From: Vibrio galatheae
GTDB taxonomy: Bacteria; Pseudomonadota; Gammaproteobacteria; Enterobacterales; Vibrionaceae
Assembly (NCBI RefSeq): GCF_000967545.1
Contig: NZ_JXXV01000033.1
Span: forward strand, 1 to 64,000
DNA: 64,000 nucleotides
Direction of reading: 5' to 3'
The notes under the pieces are model-generated. The model searched no databases, was not told where the DNA came from, and was given only the letters and a program-made list of their open reading frames with translations. The translations under genes and the position numbers were made by a program. Shown here piece by piece: positions 28,217-37,019 of the stretch. The number at the start of each line of letters is the position of its first letter. The stretch's first letter is position 1.

Positions 28217-28453
28217 ATGACGACAGAGATTCACGCCCACAAGGTGTTAAATTTACTCAGAGAACAACCAATGTCGAAATCAGAATTGACCTTGGCGGTA
28301 AACAGCACTTTTGGCGAGCAAGCACGCTTTCGTACTTGTAAGTGCCAAGGCTTCACATTGGACTCATTACTCACGTTTTTTATTGAACGTGAAAAAGTAA
28401 CGATTGAAGATGGGCTATGGATGGTTAACACCGAGCGAGTGTGTGGTCATTAA
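28217..28453 (+). CDS. yecH: YecH-family metal-binding protein
   Basis: This 78-residue protein (DUF2492) matches E. coli YecH: EIHAHKVLNLL at the start, FGEQARFRTCKCQGFTLDSLL in the middle and a C-terminal CGH. The His and Cys positions (HAH, CKC, CGH) suggest a small metal site. The physiological role is not known. It starts 63 bases after the yhhN-like gene, with GAGGAT as ribosome site. Confidence 0.88.
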   Translation: MTTEIHAHKVLNLLREQPMSKSELTLAVNSTFGEQARFRTCKCQGFTLDSLLTFFIEREKVTIEDGLWMVNTERVCGH

Positions 28454-28600
28454 GATTCAACCCCAGAGCTGAGTTTCACCATCGAAGGTGTTCGTTTATA
28501 AGATTAAATTTCTTCAATGCCTCCAATTCATTCGATGAGATTGCTATACTGCTCCGACTTTTAATGCGGTCAGCTTAATCACGCTTTTTGGAGGCTTTTT

Positions 28601-29185
28601 ATGGACATACTTTCCGCCGCGACCATGCTATTTTTAATCATGGATCCGCTCGGCAACCTGCCGATTGTCCTCTCTATTCTTAAACATCTAGATCCTAAGC
28701 GTAGACGCAAAGTCCTGATCCGTGAGCTGATCTTTGCTCTAGTCATCTTAATGCTGTTCTTGTTTGCTGGGCAAAGCATACTCAATTTCTTACATGTTCA
28801 ACCAGAAACCTTGAGTATCTCAGGTGGTATTATCCTGTTTATTATCGCGATTAAGATGATCTTCCCGAGCGCCGGCAGTATCACTGGCCTCGCTGCTGGT
28901 GACGAGCCGTTTATTGTGCCAATGGCAATCCCGATGATTGCGGGGCCATCTGTGATTGCGGCGATTTTGCTGCTGTCTAGTCAGTACCCCGATAAGTTAA
29001 TCGAGCTGTCTGGCGCAGTCTTATTGGCTTGGGGAATCACCTTCTTTATCCTGATGTTCTACAACTTCTTCCACCGTATTTTAGGTGAACGAGGATTGAA
29101 GGCCGTTGAACGTTTGATGGGCTTACTGCTGATTATGATTTCGACTCAGATGTTCCTTGATGGCGTCAAAGGGTATCTTGCTTAA
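28601..29185 (+). CDS. yhgN: MarC/NAAT-family membrane protein YhgN
   Basis: The 194-residue protein has six hydrophobic segments and matches YhgN closely: LILMDPLGNLP-type N-terminus (MDPLGNLPIVLSIL), ETLSISGGIILFIIAIKMIFPS and EPFIVPMAIPMIAGP. The family was proposed to be neutral amino acid transporters, but the substrate of YhgN is not established. The ribosome site is GGAGG. A strong terminator follows. Confidence 0.92.
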   Translation: MDILSAATMLFLIMDPLGNLPIVLSILKHLDPKRRRKVLIRELIFALVILMLFLFAGQSILNFLHVQPETLSISGGIILFIIAIKMIFPSAGSITGLAAGDEPFIVPMAIPMIAGPSVIAAILLLSSQYPDKLIELSGAVLLAWGITFFILMFYNFFHRILGERGLKAVERLMGLLLIMISTQMFLDGVKGYLA

Positions 29186-29192
29186 TACAGAC

Positions 29193-29222
29193 AAAAATGC
29201 CGCTCAAATGAGCGGCATTTTT
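29193..29222. terminator. Bidirectional terminator yhgN / yhhL
   Basis: Arms AAAAATGCCGCT and AGCGGCATTTTT form a perfect 12-bp stem with a 6-base loop between the convergent yhgN and yhhL genes. Confidence 0.9.
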
Positions 29223-29223
29223 A

Positions 29224-29490
29224 TTAAGACATGTGCTTACGACGAATATCCAGTAAGGCGAAAATCCCAAAGACTAAAATCGACCATTTTTCCCAACCGC
29301 TCATTTTGACTTTATCACCAAAGGCGCCGATGAAAATGGCCATTTGCAGTCCGTGCATGATGAACAAGAAGGCCGTCATAATATAAAGGGCAATGGCCGC
29401 TTTGCCTGGGAAGGGCATAAAGAAGTTCAGTATCAGAATCAACCACACAAAACCAATCGCGGCTTTGGCTAACAGAATCAATGCTTTCAT
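29224..29490 (-). CDS. yhhL: DUF1145 family membrane protein YhhL
   Basis: The 88 residues contain two to three hydrophobic segments and match E. coli YhhL (ILNFFMPFPGKAAIALYIMTAF, MHGLQMAIF, VFGIFALLDIRRK). It lies 11 bases downstream of rsmD on the same strand, the E. coli order rsmD-yhhL. Function unknown. Confidence 0.88.
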   Translation of the reverse strand: MKALILLAKAAIGFVWLILILNFFMPFPGKAAIALYIMTAFLFIMHGLQMAIFIGAFGDKVKMSGWEKWSILVFGIFALLDIRRKHMS

Positions 29491-29501
29491 TAAAATTTTC
29501 C

Positions 29502-30104
29502 TTACTGGTTTTGCTGTCTTTCAAACAATCGGTAGCTGACCTGACCGGCGGTTTTTTCTCGATGTAGATGCCAATGTGCTGGAATACAGTCAAGGCTGAG
29601 TTCTTTTTCCGTCTCAATATAGATCATCGCATCTTGCGCCAGCCAACCATTTGCTTCTAACAAGGCGACTGTTTCGTCGAGCAAGCCCTTACGAAATGGA
29701 GGATCAATAAACACCACATGATGCGGCGTCCCAACTTGCTTTAAAAAGCTCAATGCGTCTATATTGTGTGCCTTGAGGTTGGCTGCCTTTAGCGAAGCAA
29801 TATTGGTTTCTAACTGGCGGAATGCATTAGGATTAAGCTCAATTAATGTCACCATTTCTGCTTGGCGAGACGCCGCTTCAAAGCCTAAACCACCCGAGCC
29901 TGCAAATAAGTCGAGGCATTTGGCGCGCGGTATATCTTGCGCTAGCCAGTTAAACAGTGTTTCTTTGACACGATCTGTCGTTGGCCTTAACCCCTCAGCA
30001 TCGTGAACTGGGAGTTTACGTCCTCTCCATAAACCGCTAATAATACGAACAAAGCCCGCGGAAGGTTTTTTTTGTGATGTGTTTTGCTGGCGACGTCTTA
30101 GCAT
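29502..30104 (-). CDS. rsmD: 16S rRNA (guanine966-N2)-methyltransferase
   Basis: RsmD methylates G966 of 16S rRNA in assembled 30S subunits. The Rossmann motif is CLDLFAGSGGLGFEA and the catalytic motif is VFIDPPFRKGL (DPPF). The frame is open to 30227, but the family-type beginning is FVRIISGLWRGRKLPV, so the ATG at 30104 (MLRRRQQN) is chosen, giving 200 residues. It is divergent from ftsY, as in E. coli. Confidence 0.95.
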   Translation of the reverse strand: MLRRRQQNTSQKKPSAGFVRIISGLWRGRKLPVHDAEGLRPTTDRVKETLFNWLAQDIPRAKCLDLFAGSGGLGFEAASRQAEMVTLIELNPNAFRQLETNIASLKAANLKAHNIDALSFLKQVGTPHHVVFIDPPFRKGLLDETVALLEANGWLAQDAMIYIETEKELSLDCIPAHWHLHREKTAGQVSYRLFERQQNQ

Positions 30105-30311
30105 AGATTTTTTGACCGCTAATAAAGTGATACTATAGCCAGTCGCTCTGCTGTGAGCGCTAACATACAGCCCAAATTTGTTGATGACAAAGTGTATACC
30201 ATCGCTTAGGTAGTGAAAACTTTTCACTGTGTCGTCATTTTTCTTTTCTGCCTAGACAATCCTGAGCAGAAAAGCACATGAGTTAAATAAGACCTTCTAG
30301 GATAGCCCCAG

Positions 30312-31532
30312 ATGACGGAAAAAAAGAAGCGCGGATTACTTTCTTGGCTTGGTTTCGGAGATGAAGAACAAAGCAAGCAAACCGCTGAAGAACAACAAAA
30401 TACCCTCGAACCAGTTGTCGAAGAGACGCCTGTTGTTGACGAACAAGATACGTCAGTAAAAACTGAACTAGCAGAAGCAGAAGCAGAAGCAGAAGCAGAA
30501 GCAGAAGCAGAAGCAGAAGCAGAAGCAGAAGCAGAAGCAGAAGCAGAAGCAGAAGTAGTTGAGAGTATTGAACCTGCCCAGCCGCGTATCGCGGAGCAAG
30601 AAAAGCCAAGTGAAAGCTTTTTTGCTCGCTTGAAGCGCAGTTTAGCACGTACCAAAGCCAACATTGGTGCGGGCTTTTTTGGCATGTTTAAAGGCAAGCA
30701 GATCGATGATGAGCTGTTTGAAGAGCTTGAAGAGCAACTCCTGATTGCCGATGTGGGTATGGATACCACACTAAAAATCATCGAGAATCTGACAGAAAAA
30801 GCGTCGCGCCAAGACTTGAAAGATGGTGAGGCTCTATACGGCTTACTCAAAGAAGAGATGGCTGAAATCCTGTCGAATGTTGAGCAGCCTTTGCAAATTG
30901 ATAGCGGCAAAACACCTTACGTTATTCTTATGGTCGGTGTGAATGGCGTGGGTAAAACGACAACAATAGGCAAGTTGGCGAAGCAGTTCCAAGCTGAAGG
31001 CAAAAAAGTCATGCTGGCCGCTGGAGATACGTTCCGCGCGGCAGCGGTAGAACAGTTGCAAGTTTGGGGTGAGCGTAACAATGTTCCTGTCGTGGCTCAG
31101 CACACAGGTGCCGACAGTGCTTCTGTTATCTACGATGCGATTGAATCGGCGAAAGCCAAAGGTGTCGATGTGGTGATCGCTGATACCGCAGGTCGTTTGC
31201 AAAATAAAGCCAACCTGATGGAAGAGCTGCGTAAGATTGTCCGTGTCATGAAGAAAGTGGATGACTCAGCGCCGCACGAAATCATGCTGACACTCGATGC
31301 TGGCACAGGACAAAATGCCATCAGCCAAGCCAAGCTGTTTAGCGATGTGGCGCCATTAACGGGTATTACCTTGACTAAGCTAGACGGCACCGCAAAAGGC
31401 GGAGTGATCTTTGCGTTGGCGGATCAGTTCCAGATTCCAATCCGCTACATTGGTGTTGGTGAAGGCATCGATGATCTGCGTCCATTTGAAACGCAAGAAT
31501 TTATTGACGCGTTATTTAGCCGAGAAGACTAA
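30312..31532 (+). CDS. ftsY: Signal recognition particle receptor FtsY
   Basis: FtsY is the SRP receptor GTPase that docks ribosomes translating membrane proteins to SecYEG. The acidic A domain (about residues 1-100) contains a run of 14 Ala-Glu dipeptides (residues 54-81) encoded by a perfect hexanucleotide repeat. The N domain follows, then the G domain with G1 at 209-217 (GVNGVGKTT), DTFRAAA, DTAGR and TKLDGTAKGG. It is the first gene of the ftsY-ftsE-ftsX cluster. Length is 406 residues; A-domain length varies among species. Confidence 0.97.
   Translation: MTEKKKRGLLSWLGFGDEEQSKQTAEEQQNTLEPVVEETPVVDEQDTSVKTELAEAEAEAEAEAEAEAEAEAEAEAEAEAEVVESIEPAQPRIAEQEKPSESFFARLKRSLARTKANIGAGFFGMFKGKQIDDELFEELEEQLLIADVGMDTTLKIIENLTEKASRQDLKDGEALYGLLKEEMAEILSNVEQPLQIDSGKTPYVILMVGVNGVGKTTTIGKLAKQFQAEGKKVMLAAGDTFRAAAVEQLQVWGERNNVPVVAQHTGADSASVIYDAIESAKAKGVDVVIADTAGRLQNKANLMEELRKIVRVMKKVDDSAPHEIMLTLDAGTGQNAISQAKLFSDVAPLTGITLTKLDGTAKGGVIFALADQFQIPIRYIGVGEGIDDLRPFETQEFIDALFSRED
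30471..30554 (+). repeat. 14 perfect GCAGAA tandem repeats in ftsY
   Basis: Fourteen uninterrupted copies of GCAGAA (84 bp) encode (Ala-Glu)14 in the acidic A domain. Because the unit is 6 bp, gain or loss of copies keeps the frame and changes only A-domain length. The purity of the array at DNA level, with no synonymous changes, suggests recent slippage. Confidence 0.98.
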
Positions 31533-31608
31533 CCCAGCATGGTTGAAGCTACAGCTGCAACGACCAAGGGTATAGAGACTGTATAGAAGTTCGTAAGAGG
31601 GATTTCGG

Positions 31609-32283
31609 GTGATAAAATTTCAGCAAGTGAGTAAGGCTTATCGCGGTGGTCGCCAAGCTTTGCAGAAGGTCGACTTTCATCTCCGCCGAGGTGAAATGGC
31701 CTTTCTAGGCGGACATTCTGGCGCCGGTAAGAGTACACTGCTTAAGTTGATTTGTGCGATTGAGCGTCCAACCGACGGCAAAATCAGTTTCAATGATCAC
31801 GATATCACCCGAATTCCTAGCAAAGATATCCCCTTCTTACGGCGTAATATTGGCATCGTGTTTCAGGATCATCGCTTACTGATGGACAGAAGTGTGTTTG
31901 ATAACGTTGCATTGCCGATGCGTATTGAGTCTATCTCTGAAAATGAAATTAAACGCCGTGTTTCAGCTGCGCTCGATAAAACCGGTTTGCTCGACAAAGC
32001 CAAATGTCGACCTAGTCAGCTCTCTGGCGGTGAGCAACAGCGTGTCGGGATTGCGCGAGCTGTCGTCAATCGCCCAACCTTGCTTCTAGCCGATGAACCG
32101 ACTGGTAACCTAGATCCAGAGCTTTCAAACCGAGTGCTCAAGTTGTTTGAAGAATTTAATCGCGCTGGTGTAACTATTCTATTAGCGACACACGATATCG
32201 GGTTAGTAAACACTCGCCCACAATATCGTCACCTAGAGCTAAACCAAGGTTTTCTAAGTGAGGTGGAAGACTATGGCCAATAA
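31609..32283 (+). CDS. ftsE: Cell division ATP-binding protein FtsE
   Basis: FtsE is the ATPase of the FtsEX complex that links the Z-ring to activation of peptidoglycan hydrolases through the periplasm. Walker A is [10 protein letters not shown], the signature is [10 protein letters not shown] and Walker B is [12 protein letters not shown]. The 224 residues match the family. The start is GTG at 31609 with AGAGGGAT upstream. Its 3' end overlaps ftsX by 11 bases. Confidence 0.97.
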   Translation: MIKFQQVSKAYRGGRQALQKVDFHLRRGEMAFLGGHSGAGKSTLLKLICAIERPTDGKISFNDHDITRIPSKDIPFLRRNIGIVFQDHRLLMDRSVFDNVALPMRIESISENEIKRRVSAALDKTGLLDKAKCRPSQLSGGEQQRVGIARAVVNRPTLLLADEPTGNLDPELSNRVLKLFEEFNRAGVTILLATHDIGLVNTRPQYRHLELNQGFLSEVEDYGQ

Positions 32284-33241
32284 CAAGCGCAATAAAAAAG
32301 CCAATGCGTCGCGCACAAAAAACCGGGTCAAGAAAGACAGTTTTTTCACGGTTCACTTTAAACAAGCCAAACTCTCGTTAGTGGAGTTTTGGCAACGGCC
32401 TTTGGGTAATATCCTCACGTTAGCGGTAATTTCTATGGCATTAGCAATGCCATCGGCTTTGTATCTACTGGCAAAAAATATTTCTGCCGCCTCGACTAAT
32501 GTAAACAGTCCATCGCAAGTAAGTGCTTACATAAAAGAGCGCACCCCTGAGGCGCGAATCATGGTGTTGAAAGATGAACTCGAAACTTCGCTTGATGTTG
32601 CTAATGTTGACTACATATCGCCGCAACAAGGGCTGGATGATTTAAGTCAGTATTCCGGTTTTGAACAAGCGTTGAGCTTACTCGATGATTACGCCTTGCC
32701 TGGCGTGTTAGTGGTGACACCGAGAAGTGAAGACAAAGATGCAATCAAGCGCTTGGCAGAGCGGATCAGTAATGAAGATGGCATTACTGATGTCCGCCTA
32801 GATGAAGACTGGCTGACTCGTTTAGATGCGATTAAAAACCTCGTCAGCGGGATAGTGATTACCTTATCTGTGCTGATGCTTGGATCGGTGTTTTTGATCG
32901 TCGGCAATACACTGCGTTTTAATGTATTGGCTAATAAAGAAGAAATTCAAACCATGAAGCTGATTGGCGCAACCAACAGCTACATTTTACGCCCCTATTT
33001 GTATTCGGGTATGTGGTTTGGCCTGCTAGGTGCAGTAACGGCGTGGATTTTAACTGCACTAATCACAGTTCTACTTAATAGTCGCGTAGAACAATTGGCG
33101 CTTCTGTATGATAGCCAGTTCCGCTTAGTTGGCTTAAGTTGGGATGAATCCTTACTGCTGGTGATGCTCGGCACTTTCTTAGGTTGTTTGGCGGCCAAGG
33201 TATCAGCGCAGCGACACCTCAAAGAAATTGAGCCAGTTTAA
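32273..33241 (+). CDS. ftsX: Cell division protein FtsX
   Basis: FtsX is the four-helix permease-like partner of FtsE with a large periplasmic loop that recruits EnvC. A basic N-terminal tail ([20 protein letters not shown]) is followed by the first helix (about 52-72), the periplasmic domain (about 75-200) and three C-terminal helices. The ATG at 32273 has AGGTGG upstream; the frame is open to 32258 but those residues are only the ftsE overlap. It gives 322 residues. Order ftsE-ftsX-rpoH is conserved. Confidence 0.96.
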   Translation: MANNKRNKKANASRTKNRVKKDSFFTVHFKQAKLSLVEFWQRPLGNILTLAVISMALAMPSALYLLAKNISAASTNVNSPSQVSAYIKERTPEARIMVLKDELETSLDVANVDYISPQQGLDDLSQYSGFEQALSLLDDYALPGVLVVTPRSEDKDAIKRLAERISNEDGITDVRLDEDWLTRLDAIKNLVSGIVITLSVLMLGSVFLIVGNTLRFNVLANKEEIQTMKLIGATNSYILRPYLYSGMWFGLLGAVTAWILTALITVLLNSRVEQLALLYDSQFRLVGLSWDESLLLVMLGTFLGCLAAKVSAQRHLKEIEPV

Positions 33242-33273
33242 TTGAACCGGATTATTTTGCAGTTGTCATACTA

Positions 33274-33301
33274 TTGAAAAAAGTAGACGCTACCGTATAC
33301 T
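33274..33301 (+). promoter_or_regulatory. Sigma-70-type promoter of rpoH
   Basis: TTGAAA (33274-33279) and TATACT (33296-33301) are separated by 16 bases, about 120 bases before the rpoH ATG. E. coli rpoH has several promoters, so others may exist here. Confidence 0.55.
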
Positions 33302-33423
33302 TTTATCTTGTATAGACGATATGTTTATGCATAATGAACTTCCCCTGCTTGAAACCTGTTCATTTTAGGTTCAAGATTGATGGGTTAAAACATATTCCAG
33401 ATCAGAGATTGATGAGGACTTGA

Positions 33424-34281
33424 ATGGCTAACCAAGCATACCCAATGGCTGTAGTGACACAAGATAGCTTAGATAGCTATATTCGTTCCGTGAACAGCTA
33501 TCCAATGCTGACTCCCGAAGAGGAGCGTGAACTTGCAGAACGTTTGCATTATGATGGTGAAATTGAGGCGGCAAAAGGCTTAATCCTTTCGCACCTGCGT
33601 TTTGTCGTACACGTTGCTCGTGGTTATTCTGGTTATGGCCTACCTATGGCTGACCTTGTTCAAGAAGGTAATATTGGTCTAATGAAAGCGGTGAAACGCT
33701 TTAACCCAGAAGTGGGTGTGAGACTGGTGTCTTTCGCTGTTCACTGGATCAAAGCAGAGATTCACGAATATGTGCTGCGTAACTGGCGAATCGTGAAAAT
33801 CGCGACGACTAAAGCACAGCGTAAGCTCTTCTTTAATTTACGTAAGTCGAAGAAGCGTCTTGGTTGGTTTAATAACGGTGAAGTTGAAACCGTTGCGCGT
33901 GAATTAGGCGTGGAACCATCTGAAGTGCGTGAAATGGAATCACGATTGGCGGCGCAAGACGCAACATTTGAAATGCCAAGTGATGACGATGATTCCAATG
34001 CGTCTTACACTGCGCCTATGGTGTACTTAGAAGACAAATCGTCAGATGTCGCTGATAATGTTGAAGCGGCAAACTGGGAAGCGCACACCAATAATCGTTT
34101 GAGCTTAGCACTGAAGAGCTTAGATGAGCGTAGTCAGCATATTGTCCGCTCTCGCTGGCTAGATGACAACAAGTCGACCCTGCAAGAGTTGGCTGAAACG
34201 TACAGTGTCTCTGCTGAGCGAATTCGTCAGCTTGAAAAGAACGCGATGAAGAAGTTAAAAGCGGCAGTCGGTGAGTTCTAA
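33424..34281 (+). CDS. rpoH: RNA polymerase heat-shock sigma factor
   Basis: RpoH (sigma-32) directs heat-shock transcription. Region 2 contains [33 protein letters not shown] and the -10 recognition part; the RpoH box is [16 protein letters not shown], unique to sigma-32; region 4.2 is [19 protein letters not shown]. The 285 residues match E. coli (284). The ATG follows TGAGGACTTGA. The segment before it may hold an RNA thermometer as in E. coli, but its folding cannot be judged by eye. Confidence 0.97.
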   Translation: MANQAYPMAVVTQDSLDSYIRSVNSYPMLTPEEERELAERLHYDGEIEAAKGLILSHLRFVVHVARGYSGYGLPMADLVQEGNIGLMKAVKRFNPEVGVRLVSFAVHWIKAEIHEYVLRNWRIVKIATTKAQRKLFFNLRKSKKRLGWFNNGEVETVARELGVEPSEVREMESRLAAQDATFEMPSDDDDSNASYTAPMVYLEDKSSDVADNVEAANWEAHTNNRLSLALKSLDERSQHIVRSRWLDDNKSTLQELAETYSVSAERIRQLEKNAMKKLKAAVGEF

Positions 34282-34310
34282 CCGATTCTAATTGCCTAAA
34301 GTTGAGTGAA

Positions 34311-34338
34311 GCCGAGATCGAATGATCTCGGCTTTTTT
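34311..34338 (+). terminator. Terminator after rpoH
   Basis: Arms GCCGAGATC and GATCTCGGC with a short loop are followed by six Ts, a standard rho-independent terminator. Confidence 0.9.
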
Positions 34339-34695
34339 GTTGCTGATCATTTATCCATTTTTGTTGTCAGAGTTGGATCGTGAATATCATGCTTGCCTGT
34401 GGGTAACTCTGTGATAAATTTCTTGGCTATCTGTCAGCAAGCGGGGTGAATAAAGGCACTTTGACCTTTTGGCCTATGGGGATAGTTTTGCTTTTACACA
34501 CAATAAAGTAATGATCATCACTATATGTAGTAGATCAAAATAGAGAAAGATACTTTATCAACGCAATCCACAGCTTTATCCACAATTGGTGGATTTATGA
34601 TCGCTGGTGGATAACCTTACTCGCGCTATGTACTTGTTAACCACTGGATAGGTTACAATGGCACTAGATAATCATGATATATAAAGAGACAGTTC
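34339..34695. other. rpoH-glpE intergenic region with DnaA-box-like cluster
   Basis: The gap contains a perfect DnaA box TTATCCACA at 34576-34584 and near matches in both orientations: 34398-34406 (TTACCCACA on the minus strand), 34564-34572 (CAATCCACA) and 34606-34614 (TTATCCACC on the minus strand). A CRP-like half-site TGTGA lies near 34410. No reading frame or RNA gene was recognised. The rest should contain the glpE promoter. Confidence 0.5.
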
Positions 34696-35022
34696 ATGGA
34701 CCAGTTTAAGCATATTAACGTGAATGATGCACAAAGCTTGTTGCAGCAGGGTGAAGCTCGCCTTGTCGACATTAGAGATCCACAATCTTTCGCTGTTGCC
34801 CATGCTGAAGATGCTTTCCACTTAACCAACGACAGTATTGTCGCTTTTATGGATGAGGTTGAATTCGAACAGCCAGTATTGGTGATGTGTTATCACGGAA
34901 TCAGCAGCCAGGGCGCAGCGCAGTATTTGGTTAATCAAGGGTTTGAGCAAGTGTATAGTGTTGACGGTGGCTTTGAAGCGTGGCAAAGAGCACAATTACC
35001 GACTCAATCAAACCTAGGCTAA
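34696..35022 (+). CDS. glpE: Thiosulfate sulfurtransferase GlpE
   Basis: GlpE is a single-domain rhodanese of 108 residues in the cytosol that transfers sulfane sulfur from thiosulfate to cyanide or thioredoxin. The catalytic Cys lies in the loop [13 protein letters not shown], and the N-terminal [14 protein letters not shown] is the CH2A motif. It lies 4 bases before glpG, the usual pair. Confidence 0.95.
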   Translation: MDQFKHINVNDAQSLLQQGEARLVDIRDPQSFAVAHAEDAFHLTNDSIVAFMDEVEFEQPVLVMCYHGISSQGAAQYLVNQGFEQVYSVDGGFEAWQRAQLPTQSNLG

Positions 35023-35026
35023 CGTT

Positions 35027-35863
35027 ATGCATAGACTCGTCTCCCTCAGTAATCCTCGATTGGCGCAAGCCTTTATCGACTACATGGCTTCACGTCATAT
35101 CGATATTCAGATGATGCCCGAGGGAGAAGGGCAATTTGCGCTGTGGTTGATCGACACTCAGCATCAAATAGAAACTGAGGCTGAACTGACACAATTTCTC
35201 GCTAATCCTAACGCCAGTAAATACCAGGCCGCATCATGGGATATGGCCGAAACTCGCCGCAACGCTTTTAAATACCAGTCGCCAAGTATGTTGGCGATGG
35301 TCAAGGCCAAAGCAGGGCCTGTGACGTTATCGATCATGCTGATCTGTGTGGTGATATTTACCCTGCAACAGTTAGGGTCTGCACAAGGCGTTTTCTCGGC
35401 GCTGCATTTTCCGGCATTTAGTGGCCAAGAATGGCAATTGTGGCGCTGGGTAAGTCATGCTGTGCTGCACTTTTCCGTTATGCACATTGCTTTCAACCTG
35501 TTGTGGTGGTGGCAGCTTGGCGGCGATATCGAACAAAAGCTAGGTTCTGGTAAGTTGCTGCAGCTATTTGTTGTTTCTGCGGTACTATCTGGAGCAGGAC
35601 AATATTGGGTTGAAGGCGCTAACTTTGGCGGTTTGTCTGGTGTGGTGTATGCGTTAGTGGGTTACTTATGGATGCTGGGCTACCAAGCGCCGCAAGTGGG
35701 ACTTGGTATGCCGAAACCTGTTATTGGCTTTATGCTGGTTTGGCTTGTGCTTGGTTTCGTACAACCCTTTATGGCGATAGCGAATAGCGCGCACCTTGCG
35801 GGCTTGATAGCTGGCGTGGTGTTTGGCTTAGTCGATGCAAGTCGGATAGAGCACAAAGCATAA
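35027..35863 (+). CDS. glpG: Rhomboid intramembrane serine protease GlpG
   Basis: GlpG cleaves transmembrane helices inside the inner membrane. A cytosolic N-terminal domain (about 1-90) precedes six hydrophobic segments. The catalytic Ser lies in GGLSGVVYAL and the His in NSAHLAGLIAG; WRWVSHAVLHFSVMHIAFNLLWWW is the conserved L1/TM2 part. The 278 residues match E. coli GlpG (276). A terminator follows directly. Confidence 0.96.
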   Translation: MHRLVSLSNPRLAQAFIDYMASRHIDIQMMPEGEGQFALWLIDTQHQIETEAELTQFLANPNASKYQAASWDMAETRRNAFKYQSPSMLAMVKAKAGPVTLSIMLICVVIFTLQQLGSAQGVFSALHFPAFSGQEWQLWRWVSHAVLHFSVMHIAFNLLWWWQLGGDIEQKLGSGKLLQLFVVSAVLSGAGQYWVEGANFGGLSGVVYALVGYLWMLGYQAPQVGLGMPKPVIGFMLVWLVLGFVQPFMAIANSAHLAGLIAGVVFGLVDASRIEHKA

Positions 35864-35890
35864 AAAAACGGCGCACTCAGCGCCGTTTTT
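35864..35890. terminator. Bidirectional terminator glpG / FliL-like gene
   Basis: Arms AAAAACGGCGC and GCGCCGTTTTT enclose a 5-base loop between two convergent genes. Confidence 0.92.
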
Positions 35891-35905
35891 CATCCGAGCA
35901 ATAAG

Positions 35906-36313
35906 CTACTGATATAAATATTTGGTAAACAGCAAGTCGGCAATAATCGTTTTGCCCGTTTCAGGTAGCAAGGTTGCGTTGAGTTGTTCAACGAGCGTTT
36001 TACGTAAATCTTCACGCCCTGCCAGTGAGGTGATGGTGTCTTCTGACTGTTTGCCAAGTAGTTCAATCACCGCATCACGGATCAAAGGTTGATGCAGTTC
36101 AATGGTGCCAAGGTCGGCTTCACTGGCCACCATAATGTCGATGCGCACTTGAATATAACCAAGCTTTTTGCCTTTGGTATAGAAGTTAGTGGTAAGGTCT
36201 GGCTCCAAAGTAAAGTAAGCCAGCTTTGGCGCACCCTCTTCTTCGGCCAAAACCGGTAGACTGACAATGAAACCCAAAGCGATAAATATTTGGGCTAGGT
36301 AACGTTTAATCAT
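35906..36313 (-). CDS. Orphan FliL-like periplasmic protein
   Basis: The 135 residues begin with a cleavable-looking signal (MIKRYLAQIFIALGFIVSLPVLA) and continue with a FliL-type domain (YIQVRIDIMVASEADL, LHQPLIRDAVIELLGKQ, GREDLRKTLVEQLNATL, KTIIADLLFTKYLYQ). FliL proper is anchored at the flagellar motor; this copy stands far from any flagellar genes and lacks the long anchor-linker, so it may be exported and serve another envelope role. It is divergent from ubiC. Confidence 0.85.
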   Translation of the reverse strand: MIKRYLAQIFIALGFIVSLPVLAEEEGAPKLAYFTLEPDLTTNFYTKGKKLGYIQVRIDIMVASEADLGTIELHQPLIRDAVIELLGKQSEDTITSLAGREDLRKTLVEQLNATLLPETGKTIIADLLFTKYLYQ

Positions 36314-36467
36314 ATTTATAACTTTTCTTTCTTCTAATCACGATACTCGAATCGCTTGAGTCTTGTTACAATAGAGCATCTTTTTGTAATGAAAATGCGT
36401 TAACTGCTCGTAGAGAAGGTTAACTATATAACAGTGAAGCTTTATTGTACGTTGATAAGGCGACTTA

Positions 36468-37019
36468 TTGAATATTAGTATGAATCAACCAACTGCGCTT
36501 TATTTATCTGCTCTTCGCCAAGTTGATTGGCAGCAGCCTGATCATTTTAGCTTTCCCACTCAAAGTGCAAAAACATGGCTGTTAGAACAGGGCTCATTGT
36601 CACGTTTATTGGAGTCTTATTGCCAAACTTTGAGTGTTGACTTACTGCATAACAAAGTCGTTCGCGAAGATAAACTCAATGCGCAAGAAATAGAATTATT
36701 AACCAAAGAAGCATGCTTGTTGCGAAAAGTCGTCCTCAAAGGTGATGGCGAGTCTTGGGTGTTAGGTCGTACCTTAATTCCTCACTCTTCGATGTTGGGT
36801 CAAAAGTATGACTTAGCCCAGCAAGGCGAAATTCCACTGGGCTTAACGGTGTTTAGTGCCAACAATGTTAAGCGCGACGCCTTGCAGGTCGGGATTGTTG
36901 AAGTTGATGGTCAGCGTCTGCTGGCTCGCCGCTCACGGTTATGGATGAACCACAAACCAATGTTAGTAGCGGAGCTTTTTCTCCCTACAGCACCAATTTA
37001 TGCAAAGGAGAGTGCTTAA
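36468..37019 (+). CDS. ubiC: Chorismate-pyruvate lyase
   Basis: UbiC makes 4-hydroxybenzoate from chorismate, the first step of ubiquinone synthesis. The 183 residues contain the family patterns LREVVL-like (LLRKVVLKGDGESWVLGRTLIP), LGQKYDLAQQGEIPLG and RRSRLWMNHKPMLVAELFLP. The TTG at 36468 has AAGG 7 bases upstream; an in-frame ATG at 36480 would be 19 bases from it, so TTG is preferred. The stop abuts the ubiA ATG (TAAATG). Confidence 0.93.
   Translation: MNISMNQPTALYLSALRQVDWQQPDHFSFPTQSAKTWLLEQGSLSRLLESYCQTLSVDLLHNKVVREDKLNAQEIELLTKEACLLRKVVLKGDGESWVLGRTLIPHSSMLGQKYDLAQQGEIPLGLTVFSANNVKRDALQVGIVEVDGQRLLARRSRLWMNHKPMLVAELFLPTAPIYAKESA

Noticed and set aside
30471..30554. Hexanucleotide array considered as a CRISPR or iteron array
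   Set aside because: It has no spacers, lies in frame within a core gene and encodes a simple Ala-Glu run.
30224..30910. Long minus-strand open frames opposite ftsY, rich in Ser-Ala or Leu
   Set aside because: They are reverse readings of the GCAGAA repeat in ftsY and have no family match.
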